From an uncultured Saprospiraceae bacterium (GTDB lineage Bacteria; Bacteroidota; Bacteroidia; Chitinophagales; Saprospiraceae), in contig CALGAW010000007.1 of NCBI GenBank assembly GCA_937959115.1, forward strand, positions 98,240 to 162,239: DNA of 64,000 bases. The letters are read 5' to 3'. The notes beneath the pieces are model-generated. The model did no database searches, was not told the origin of the DNA, and saw only the letters and a program-made list of their open reading frames with translations. Below are positions 9,453 through 17,248 of the stretch, piece by piece (position 1 is the stretch's first letter; every line of letters begins with the position of its first letter). The position numbers and the translations under genes were made by a program.

Positions 9453-10867
9453 TGAAGCCTAAGAGTTGGTTCGGTATTTTCCTTTATATGTTAGGTGATC
9501 TGGCAGCTGCCTTGATTGCCTGGACAGCTTTCTTCCTAGGAAGAAAAGTTCTCATGGAAAAAGTCCCCTTTGATTGGGCATTACTAAATGACTCCAATTT
9601 CTATTATGGTATTATCCTAATTCCTGCTGGTTGGATGGTTCTCTATATCATATTTGACAGCTATAAAGACATCTACAGGATTTCAAGGCTAAGTATGCTA
9701 TACCAAACCTTTGGCATCAGTGTTCTTGGGGTACTTATCCTATTTTTTGGATTAATGCTGAATGATTGGATTCCTCGATATCAGGCATACTATTGGTTGT
9801 TAATCAGTATTTTCGCGTTACATTATGGAATAACCGCCATCATTCGAATGATTATTCTAACCATTGCCAAACAACAGCTAAAAACTGGAAAGGTAGGCTA
9901 CAATACGCTCATCATTGGAGGCAATAAACTTGCTGTTGATCTCTATACAAGCATCACTTCTAGACGAAACAGGATTGGCTATAAGTTCATTGGATTCATG
10001 GATGCGAATGGCAACTCGACGAATGACCTAGAAGTCCATATTCCAAAATTAGGTAAACTAGACGAACTGGCTACTGTTATCGAAAGAGAACAAATCGAAG
10101 AAGTTGTTATTGCAATTGAAACTTCAGAACACGCAAAACTTAGAAGCATCTTGAGCACGCTGTTTGACTATCCAGTTGTCATCAAGCTCATTCCTGACAT
10201 GTATGATATCTTACTAGGTTCTGTAAAAATGAGTAGTGTGCACGGCGCCATCCTGATTGAAATTTATCCCGAGATCATGCCACTCTGGCAACGACTGGTC
10301 AAGCGAATCATTGATATTGTTGTGAGTTTCTCGGCTCTAGTCGCCTTACTTCCTGTTTACTGTGTCATTATGCTCCTAGTAAGACTTTCTTCTGAGGGTC
10401 CCATTTTTTATCGACAAGAGCGGATTGGAAAAGGCGGAATACCGTTTGACATCATAAAATTCCGATCCATGTTCGTCAACTCAGAGCAAGGAACACCCAA
10501 ATTGTCTCAAGACAATGACAGCCGAATCACCAAATGGGGAGGAATCATGCGTAAACTACGTCTTGATGAGTTACCTCAATTCTGGAATGTCCTTAAGGGC
10601 GAGATGTCACTCGTTGGTCCACGTCCAGAGCGCCGTTTTTTCATAGACCAGATCGTAGAACACGCACCACATTACAAGCAGCTTCTTAAAGTTCGACCAG
10701 GAATTACTTCATGGGGACAAGTCAAATACGGATATGCTTCCAATCTTGACGAAATGCTTCAACGTCTAAAATTCGACATTCTCTATATCGAAAATATGTC
10801 TCTAGGTCTCGATATGCGAATTTTGCTTGCTACTGTTATCACAGTGATTCAGGGAAGAGGTAAGTAA
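9452..10867 (+). CDS. Polyprenyl glycosylphosphotransferase (initiating sugar transferase)
   Basis: The 471 residues have the layout of WbaP/WcaJ-type enzymes: four or five N-terminal membrane helices (about 8-140), a central Rossmann-like domain (about 145-265), one more membrane segment (about 282-305) and the C-terminal bacterial sugar transferase domain. Signature stretches seen are IFYRQERIGKGG, FDIIKFRSM, RLDELPQFWNVLKG and SLVGPRPER. The family moves a sugar-1-phosphate from a nucleotide sugar to undecaprenyl phosphate at the inner membrane, the first step of exopolysaccharide or O-antigen assembly. The ATG overlaps the upstream lipoprotein stop by one base. No flippase or polymerase genes follow, so the rest of the pathway is elsewhere. 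Confidence 0.92.
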   Translation: MKPKSWFGIFLYMLGDLAAALIAWTAFFLGRKVLMEKVPFDWALLNDSNFYYGIILIPAGWMVLYIIFDSYKDIYRISRLSMLYQTFGISVLGVLILFFGLMLNDWIPRYQAYYWLLISIFALHYGITAIIRMIILTIAKQQLKTGKVGYNTLIIGGNKLAVDLYTSITSRRNRIGYKFIGFMDANGNSTNDLEVHIPKLGKLDELATVIEREQIEEVVIAIETSEHAKLRSILSTLFDYPVVIKLIPDMYDILLGSVKMSSVHGAILIEIYPEIMPLWQRLVKRIIDIVVSFSALVALLPVYCVIMLLVRLSSEGPIFYRQERIGKGGIPFDIIKFRSMFVNSEQGTPKLSQDNDSRITKWGGIMRKLRLDELPQFWNVLKGEMSLVGPRPERRFFIDQIVEHAPHYKQLLKVRPGITSWGQVKYGYASNLDEMLQRLKFDILYIENMSLGLDMRILLATVITVIQGRGK

Positions 10868-11035
10868 TTGTTATCCATCATTATTCTATTAAAAACAATC
10901 TTTTATTCCAATTTTATAAAAGGTCATACTTAAGGAATAGCGTTCATAAAATTAATCAAATTGCAAGAACAATTAACGAATTAGGTAATTATAGGAAGAA
11001 TAGAACGAATTATATGAATATGAATAAAGAAAAGA

Positions 11036-11515
11036 ATGCCTACAATAAGAATTGAGACGAAAATCAAGGGTGACAAACGTGTGATTTTTGACTTAGCTAG
11101 AAGCATTGATCTTCATAAAATCTCAACAGAACAAACAAACGAAGAAGCAATATCTGGCGTTACCTCAGGATTAATTGGAATGGGAGAATCAGTCACTTGG
11201 AGAGCAAAACATTTTGGAGTCTACCAAAATCTAACCTCAAAAACCACTGAATATGATCGCCCCAATTACTTCGTAGACGAAATGGAGAAAGGGGCGTTCA
11301 AACGATTTAGACATGAACATATTTTTCAAGAGCAAGAAGCTCAAATCTTGATGATTGATGTGTTTGATTATGAATCCCCACTTGGAATTTTAGGCAAATT
11401 TGCGGACAACCTATTCCTTGAACGATACATGAAAACACTTTTGCAAAAGAGAAATAAAACAATAAAAGAGTTTGCTGAATCTGAAAGATGGAGAGAAGTT
11501 TTAGAAAGAGAATGA
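11036..11515 (+). CDS. SRPBCC superfamily (polyketide cyclase/START-like) protein
   Basis: The 159-residue cytoplasmic protein opens with IRIETKIKGDKRVIFDLARSID, the typical first strand and helix of SRPBCC helix-grip proteins. It continues with beta-strands (VTWRAKHFGV, YFVDEMEKGAFKRFRHEHIF) and ends with a long amphipathic helix. Many close relatives are annotated as cell division inhibitors or ligand-binding SRPBCC proteins. The ligand is unknown. It stands alone, followed by a long inverted repeat. Confidence 0.8.
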   Translation: MPTIRIETKIKGDKRVIFDLARSIDLHKISTEQTNEEAISGVTSGLIGMGESVTWRAKHFGVYQNLTSKTTEYDRPNYFVDEMEKGAFKRFRHEHIFQEQEAQILMIDVFDYESPLGILGKFADNLFLERYMKTLLQKRNKTIKEFAESERWREVLERE

Positions 11516-11575
11516 GCAAACGCTTCAATTAATAAAATCTATAATCTTTAACGCCTGCTAAAAGGCTGGAAAATG

Positions 11576-11621
11576 TTGACCAGCATTCAAACTCGATACG
11601 AATAGTTTGAATACTGGTTAA
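11576..11621. repeat. Long inverted repeat, 18-nt arms
   Basis: Arms 11576-11593 and 11604-11621 pair at 16 of 18 positions (core ATTCAAACT / AGTTTGAAT) around a 10-base loop. It lies 60 bases after the SRPBCC gene and 145 before the VOC gene. There is no solid T-run after it, so it is a weak fit to an intrinsic terminator. An RNA-stability hairpin or a small palindromic element are alternatives. Confidence 0.6.
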
Positions 11622-11766
11622 TTTATAAATCACCTTTTAATAAAAAAACAAGATATTGGAACTAAGAATAGTCTTCTTGTGTTAACTTTGGATAAGTAAG
11701 ATCTCTAAGTGAATAACTCAACCCAATTTCCAATACATAATTCGGGTGTAATATAAAAACAAAAAA

Positions 11767-12150
11767 ATGAATAAAATCAATCGAATGATGCCGAATATTT
11801 GTTCGGATAACTTACAAGAAAGTAAAGCATTCTATACAAAACTATTCGACTTTAACATTGGATATGATAGTGATTGGTTTGTGCACCTTGCCTCTCCAGA
11901 TGGGAAACTAGAATTGGGTATAATTGATCGAACCAATAATATCGTTCCTAAGGCTGTTCAAAACAATCCTCAAGGGTTTTATCTAACGTTTGTAGTGGAT
12001 GATGCAGATAAACTATTTGAGATCGCAAAAGCCGAACAATTTGAAGTTGTGGAACCACCCACAGACACTTCCTACGGGCAAAGGCGATTACTGCTAAAGG
12101 ATCCTAATGGAACAATGGTCGATATTTCGTCGCTGATCAAAGATTCCTGA
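11767..12150 (+). CDS. VOC family (glyoxalase/bleomycin-resistance fold) protein
   Basis: The 127-residue protein has two beta-alpha-beta-beta-beta modules. The first carries DNLQESKAFYTKLFDF, the second YLTFVVDDADKLFEIA and LLKDPNGTMVDIS, which is the standard VOC ending. The usual metal ligands (N-terminal His and a Glu in the last strand) are not evident, so it may be a metal-free binding protein of the PhnB or bleomycin-resistance type rather than an active glyoxalase. It lies just upstream of the MoxR system, but separate spacing argues that it is not part of it. Confidence 0.85.
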   Translation: MNKINRMMPNICSDNLQESKAFYTKLFDFNIGYDSDWFVHLASPDGKLELGIIDRTNNIVPKAVQNNPQGFYLTFVVDDADKLFEIAKAEQFEVVEPPTDTSYGQRRLLLKDPNGTMVDISSLIKDS

Positions 12151-12230
12151 TCTTAAAAATAAAAGAAATCTGAAACAAAAGTTTAAGAGCACAGGTACAA
12201 TCAATTTATTTAAAGTAATAATCCCTCATC

Positions 12231-12887
12231 TTGGATAACGCCCTAAACATAAATTCTAAGGAAAATCCGTTCTATAGAATGATTGAGTGCCTAGTCAACA
12301 CCAATGAGGTCGTCCTATACGGAAGGATTGACCAAGTCGATGAGCACGATGAGCAACCAGTCGTTGATCTACTAAAGCGGACCTATGAAGAAGAGTCAAT
12401 TGGCTATCCGTTTCAACCACCTCCATTTGACGAGGCAGCAGCAAACTGGTCGTCTAAGATTTTGTTTTATACCGCACAGTTAGTCATGTATAGGGAACAT
12501 GACGCAGAGACCTTGACAGAGATCATTACCCCGTTTGAACAGAAAAAAACCGCCTCCACTATATTAACAGCTGATTTGGCCCTTAGATTTATGCCTAGCC
12601 TCCTAAGTTACTTGAAAAAAATCGATGTGGACGATGAGTTGATACCACTTCTAGATGCCGTGCTCAAGGAATGGCACTACAGTGGTTTACTGAGCAACAT
12701 AGAATTAGAGGAATCTCAATTTACAACGGCCTATGACAATCCTTGTCTACTACAACTTTATGTGGATAGAGTGATTGAGCAGCAGCAACAAAAAATTGGG
12801 CAAATGCCTAAAATAAAGCCATTGGTCATGAGCGCCATTGGAAATTATGAACAATTATTTTGGAAAGATTTTAATGCAATCATATGA
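12231..12887 (+). CDS. Accessory protein of MoxR/vWA/beta-propeller system (first gene)
   Basis: The 218-residue, mainly helical protein has no signal peptide. The TTG at 12231 is the only near-upstream start after an in-frame stop at 12219; an internal ATG would remove 16 residues. Its stop overlaps the MoxR start (ATGA at 12884), which ties it to the operon. I cannot match it to a well-known fold. From its position it probably corresponds to one of the small accessory domains (the 'bpX' series) described with MoxR-vWA-beta-propeller ternary systems, but which one cannot be said by eye. Acidic patches such as DEHDEQPVVDLL suggest a protein-interaction role. Confidence 0.7.
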   Translation: MDNALNINSKENPFYRMIECLVNTNEVVLYGRIDQVDEHDEQPVVDLLKRTYEEESIGYPFQPPPFDEAAANWSSKILFYTAQLVMYREHDAETLTEIITPFEQKKTASTILTADLALRFMPSLLSYLKKIDVDDELIPLLDAVLKEWHYSGLLSNIELEESQFTTAYDNPCLLQLYVDRVIEQQQQKIGQMPKIKPLVMSAIGNYEQLFWKDFNAII

Positions 12888-14014
12888 ACAGTGTTGAGCA
12901 ACTAAACAACGTACTCTCCTACATCAAAGAAACCTTTGTTGGCAAAGACAACATCGTCGATTTACTAGGGATTTGTCTCGTGGCAAATGAGAATGCCTTT
13001 TTATTAGGCCCTCCAGGAACAGCAAAAAGTGCCATTGTACGCATGCTATCTTCTTGTATCAAGGATGGAAAGAACTTTGAATATCTGTTGACTCGATTTA
13101 CAGAACCAAGTGAAATATTCGGACCATTTGACATTCGAAAACTGAAGGAAGGAGATCTAGTCACCAACGTAGAAGGAATGCTGCCTGAAGCTTCTATGGT
13201 ATTCTTGGATGAAATCTTCAATGCCAACAGCGCAATTCTTAATAGTTTGCTGATGGCATTGAACGAGAAGGAATTCAGAAGAGGGAAACAAGTTATGAAG
13301 CTACCAGCCTTGACATTCGTTGGTGCTAGTAACTTGCTACCAGAAGAAGAGACACTAGAAGCTCTACTTGATCGATTTTTGATCCGAGTCAAATGTGATA
13401 ACGTAGATCCTGAATTACTAGAGCAGGTGTTACTTGCAGGATGGAATCTGAATAAACGAAACACTGCCGAGAAGCCACAGATCACCCCTAACACGATTAA
13501 GGAAATGCAGAAGGCATCGAAGTCAGTAGACCTCAGCCCCATTCAAAAAGAATATCTGAACCTTGTCCACAGCATGCGGAATGCTGGGGTAAAAGTGTCA
13601 GACCGTCGAGCAGTAAAATTCCAGAACCTGGTCGCTTCAAGCGCCTACATTTCAGGGAGAGACACCGCCATCATTTCAGATTTATGGGTACTGAAGTACA
13701 CTTGGGATACAGAGGAGCAAATTGATATCCTTTCAGGAATGGTCAACACCATCATTGAAAAAGATTCAGAAGATAAGAAACATCCGCAAGCACAATTACA
13801 GCAAAAACCAGATGCCGAGCAATTGCTAAAAGAGATCGAAGGATTAGCAGCAAAGTGGAATAACGAAGCAACCTCGATGGAAGAGCGAAATGTGATCAAA
13901 GATAAATTGAGATATGTGCAAGCCCGCAGTAAATGGGTGCAGCAGACAGAACACAAAGAAGTATTGCAAAAAAAAGTAGATGAACTATGGAAGTTGATGC
14001 TAGAAATGGTTTAG
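12884..14014 (+). CDS. MoxR-type AAA+ ATPase
   Basis: The 376-residue ATPase has Walker A GPPGTAKS at residues 42-49, Walker B MVFLDEIF at 105-112 and a sensor/arginine region (FVGASNLLPEEE, then ALLDRF) typical of MoxR/RavA enzymes. FTEPSEIFGPFDI is the usual MoxR insertion. The C-terminal ~80 residues form a helical, coiled-coil-like tail. MoxR proteins remodel or activate partners, usually together with a vWA protein. Here the vWA partner is two genes downstream. It overlaps the genes on both sides (4 bp upstream, 28 bp downstream), showing tight co-expression. ATP-binding residues all look intact. Confidence 0.95.
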   Translation: MNSVEQLNNVLSYIKETFVGKDNIVDLLGICLVANENAFLLGPPGTAKSAIVRMLSSCIKDGKNFEYLLTRFTEPSEIFGPFDIRKLKEGDLVTNVEGMLPEASMVFLDEIFNANSAILNSLLMALNEKEFRRGKQVMKLPALTFVGASNLLPEEETLEALLDRFLIRVKCDNVDPELLEQVLLAGWNLNKRNTAEKPQITPNTIKEMQKASKSVDLSPIQKEYLNLVHSMRNAGVKVSDRRAVKFQNLVASSAYISGRDTAIISDLWVLKYTWDTEEQIDILSGMVNTIIEKDSEDKKHPQAQLQQKPDAEQLLKEIEGLAAKWNNEATSMEERNVIKDKLRYVQARSKWVQQTEHKEVLQKKVDELWKLMLEMV

Positions 14015-14751
14015 AATACTGGTTATCGATTGATCAAAGCCTACGAGACTCCTTGTTTAACTTACGAACCTGGAACCACCTAAAAGTAGCAACAGAGAAC
14101 GATCTTGTTTGGATTAGAGGATGCTCTCTAGCAGAAATAGAGTCGACTAAAGTGCTTAGTCTGCCTTCAGTTGAGCGGTATTATTTGAAGGAGGCGAAAC
14201 TATATTTGTATGGATGTCGGCTACCTGCAAGAGTGGAACCTAGTTTGCTTTGGACACCGATACAAAGAGGATTAAAGCTGAACTTGCCCAAACAGAATTT
14301 CAACTACTTTGGCGTCAACCAAGCACATACAATTGAAATCATCCCCTCAGAGAAGGAGTATGCAATTGATGCAACTATGGTTGACCTAAAGGCGTTGCAA
14401 TCCTATGTTTACTCGGCACCAAGAATAAGACTTAAGCCGTTACATTGGACAATACTGAACAACAAGGAGGCATTAATCGTTGGGACACCACTACTGCCAT
14501 TACAAGGTGCAGACTATTATCGCATTGGCTGCTTTCTAATTTCAGGCGGATGGAAACTCAAGTTTGAGAACATGGTCAACTTATACGAAGCAGCAATGCC
14601 TGATCCGGCTAATTTCTGGTACTTGATCAAAACTGATAATAAAATTTCAAAACTAAACAAGGGAGATTTTTCTCCATTAAACAAAGGATCGGTGCAACAA
14701 TCGCTGGCATCAATTAATGATATCTTAGAATTACTAGAACTGGATGAGTGA
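13987..14751 (+). CDS. Accessory protein of MoxR/vWA/beta-propeller system (third gene)
   Basis: The 254-residue protein is mixed alpha/beta, Trp- and Leu-rich, with no signal peptide or membrane helix. The start ATG at 13987 lies inside the end of the MoxR gene (28-bp overlap), and no later start keeps the conserved-looking N-terminus (GLEYWLSIDQSLRDSL). A two-lobed beta pattern (PLHWTILNNKEALIVGTPLLPLQG) suggests an all-beta half after residue 130. It ends in ILELLELDE and overlaps the next gene by 8 bp. It is probably another of the accessory ('bpX'-type) components. No catalytic motif is visible, so a scaffold or adaptor role is the simplest inference. Confidence 0.7.
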   Translation: MEVDARNGLEYWLSIDQSLRDSLFNLRTWNHLKVATENDLVWIRGCSLAEIESTKVLSLPSVERYYLKEAKLYLYGCRLPARVEPSLLWTPIQRGLKLNLPKQNFNYFGVNQAHTIEIIPSEKEYAIDATMVDLKALQSYVYSAPRIRLKPLHWTILNNKEALIVGTPLLPLQGADYYRIGCFLISGGWKLKFENMVNLYEAAMPDPANFWYLIKTDNKISKLNKGDFSPLNKGSVQQSLASINDILELLELDE

Positions 14752-17248
14752 AGTCGTTAAATATCTACAATCCTACGAAGAGAACTTCTGGCATTATGAA
14801 GATGCAGGGAAAGTGATTGCAATACCGAATGGAAAAACCATTGGGTATAGCAAACTCATTTTGTCTGAAATCATTCCTCTCCTAGCTCCGCAGGGATTAC
14901 CTAGATTCGGGTCCTTGCTCCTTGCGATGATTGCGACTAATCCACATGGGGAAAAGACGCTAGACCATGTTCTTGAGATCTTAAATATTGAATCAAAATC
15001 CTTACTAGATGTCTTAGAAGCGAATGCCGAAAATAGCGGTGAGTATGATGAAGGAATTCGGTTTGCAAAACTATTGACAAAACTACCGAAACAGTATAAG
15101 AAAGGTAATTTACGAATAGAATTGCTTAGAGGAATCTTTCAAAACAGTCATAATTCAACGGGAAAGATAAGATCTGAGTTGATTCAACTCGAGTTGGAAA
15201 AGAATCATGACATTCATCACTATCCAACAATCCTAACAAAAAAGTTATTGCCAAGTAAATCTCCTTACTACGACTTTAAAACGCTTGGATTGATTGGTAG
15301 AGAACTGAGAAGTGTTCAAGCAATCATAACAAGATTGAGCAATCTACCTGCATTTGAAGAAGTATTTGAAACCCTTGACTTTGAAAAGCAACAGGATTCT
15401 TCTAATGAAGATGGGCTGATTGAAAATTTGATCAAGGATCAAAGTACCTTTCATGTCGGATCCTTAGTATCGAGATTAATGAGCGGGTTGAATATTCCAT
15501 TTCACTCAAGTCTTCCTAGTGCACAGCCTTTAGGCGGAGTTGCTGATATCACGAATAAAGGGAATTTTGATAAGCTGCTCATTTCCGAATTTGCTTTTGA
15601 TGATGTGATCCTAATGTCTCGATTGGCCAATAACGAATCATTGTATAAGCATCGGGAAGTGCCACCCTCTGATAATGAGTACAACCGTGTTGTTTTGATT
15701 GATATCACCCTTAAAAACTGGGGTGCGGTTCGGACGATCTCTTTTGCCTCTATGTTAGCCATTACGCAGCACCCAAAGAGTACGAATCCTTGTCGGGTAT
15801 TCCTAATCGGTAAATCTTACCTGGAAATTCCTTTTGAAACGACTAGTGATATTGCTGAAGCAATGCTTGTGATGGATAGCTCCTTGGACCCAGGAGTTGG
15901 TTTAATGAAGCTGTTTACAGAAGAGCAGATAGAAGTAAGCGAGATCTTCTTTATCGGCAATCAGGAAGCTCTAAATCAGCCGACCATGCAATTGTTCAGT
16001 GCCGAGTACGGTAAGCGGATTGATCATTGGATTCACCCAACAGCAGAAGGTGCGATCACAGTGTACAAAAATCCGAAGCGAGGGAAGCGTTTTATCCAAG
16101 AACTTAAAGTGCCATTGGACGAGGCTTGGAAAAATTCAAGTCGGCCTCCTAGAGAGCGTAACACAGAGCATGTCTACCCTATTTTGTTTCCGAATGGGAA
16201 TAAGAGAAATTCAATCTGGTGTGGAAAAGATTTTAGTTATGTTTCAACTAAATCAAGAGCGCTGTTTCGATATTATGGATCTAAAGGGGTGAATCTTCAC
16301 TCTGGGTTGGAAATGATCGACTCAAACTTCCCTAATACGCACCTGCTAAAAGCTGTGATGACACATGATGATTTGTCAGTGACATTGCTTGTTGCCGAAC
16401 CGGGTAAAATGTATTCTTTAATCTGGCTGGATACTGGAAAGAAAGTACCTATAGAAAGTGAGTTTAAAATGGATAATTATTGGAATTATTTTGTGAAGAA
16501 CGGTTGTTTCATCGGAGGAGCCCCACTCTTTTCTTATGTAATTCGTCTGGACGGTTCAGTATCTAAAAAGAAATCTGGGATTAATGTAAAGAACCGTAAT
16601 CCTCCAATTTCGTATGAGAAACAGATCTATCGAAACCTTAAGCAGGTGGTCATCTCTCAAAATGGAAGGCTGCGTTTTGGAAAGCATGAACTCTCTTGTC
16701 TCAATGGATATTTTAGAATTCAAATGTCAACAGATACACCAAACTCTAGTAAAATTACAGCTAATTCTTCGTCACCAGAGCTGTTCACTTTTAACGATGG
16801 AAGTTATATACAGCACAATCGAAATGGGATGTTGACCTTGGTTTCTTCAAACAATGAGCTTCCTAAGATTTTTATTCCTTGTGTTTTGAATAGTGCGCTT
16901 GGTGTGGCTACAGATTCTATCTTTTCGGGAGAGCGGTATTACAGAATAGAACCGAGAGAAGAATTGGTATTTACCGAGGCACGATTCACATCAAAAGAAA
17001 CGGTACAGCTAACCATGGAGTTGCTGAATATAAATTTGTATGAAGATAAATTTAGTCTTTCAACTAATGGAGTTGTCTCAGCGGATAATTCGAACAAACT
17101 TTATAGTCTAAAGAAAAAACTAGCGAATATTGATGTAGAATCTACTATTAGAAGTAGAGGCTTAACGCAAGTAACAATGGCGCCTAGCGAGTTTTATCAA
17201 AAATATATACAAGCATTTATTGACCAAATTCTTTCTCATGGAAATTAA
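14744..17248 (+). CDS. vWA-like and beta-propeller-like protein, partner of MoxR
   Basis: The 834-residue protein has an N-terminal helical region (about 1-300), then a vWA-like Rossmann domain (about 312-430). Its first strand RVVLIDITLKNWG places D320 where a MIDAS DxSxS would start. The later SxS positions are not conserved (ITLKN), so metal binding is doubtful. The C-terminal half (about 470-834) is rich in short beta-strands with repeating Trp/Tyr and turn residues, compatible with a beta-propeller. MoxR/vWA pairs act as chaperone-like or signalling modules. Adding a propeller matches the published 'MoxR-vWA-beta-propeller ternary system' description. It overlaps the upstream gene by 8 bp and the downstream gene by 11 bp. 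Confidence 0.85.
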   Translation: MSEVVKYLQSYEENFWHYEDAGKVIAIPNGKTIGYSKLILSEIIPLLAPQGLPRFGSLLLAMIATNPHGEKTLDHVLEILNIESKSLLDVLEANAENSGEYDEGIRFAKLLTKLPKQYKKGNLRIELLRGIFQNSHNSTGKIRSELIQLELEKNHDIHHYPTILTKKLLPSKSPYYDFKTLGLIGRELRSVQAIITRLSNLPAFEEVFETLDFEKQQDSSNEDGLIENLIKDQSTFHVGSLVSRLMSGLNIPFHSSLPSAQPLGGVADITNKGNFDKLLISEFAFDDVILMSRLANNESLYKHREVPPSDNEYNRVVLIDITLKNWGAVRTISFASMLAITQHPKSTNPCRVFLIGKSYLEIPFETTSDIAEAMLVMDSSLDPGVGLMKLFTEEQIEVSEIFFIGNQEALNQPTMQLFSAEYGKRIDHWIHPTAEGAITVYKNPKRGKRFIQELKVPLDEAWKNSSRPPRERNTEHVYPILFPNGNKRNSIWCGKDFSYVSTKSRALFRYYGSKGVNLHSGLEMIDSNFPNTHLLKAVMTHDDLSVTLLVAEPGKMYSLIWLDTGKKVPIESEFKMDNYWNYFVKNGCFIGGAPLFSYVIRLDGSVSKKKSGINVKNRNPPISYEKQIYRNLKQVVISQNGRLRFGKHELSCLNGYFRIQMSTDTPNSSKITANSSSPELFTFNDGSYIQHNRNGMLTLVSSNNELPKIFIPCVLNSALGVATDSIFSGERYYRIEPREELVFTEARFTSKETVQLTMELLNINLYEDKFSLSTNGVVSADNSNKLYSLKKKLANIDVESTIRSRGLTQVTMAPSEFYQKYIQAFIDQILSHGN

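Noticed and set aside
12919..13542. 207-codon open frame on the minus strand
   Set aside because: It lies wholly inside the MoxR gene, has Ser-rich low-quality composition, and the MoxR frame carries clear ATPase motifs.
17220..17237. TTG start adding six residues to the last MoxR-operon gene
   Set aside because: The ATG at 17238 gives a more normal 11-bp overlap and a sensible N-terminus.
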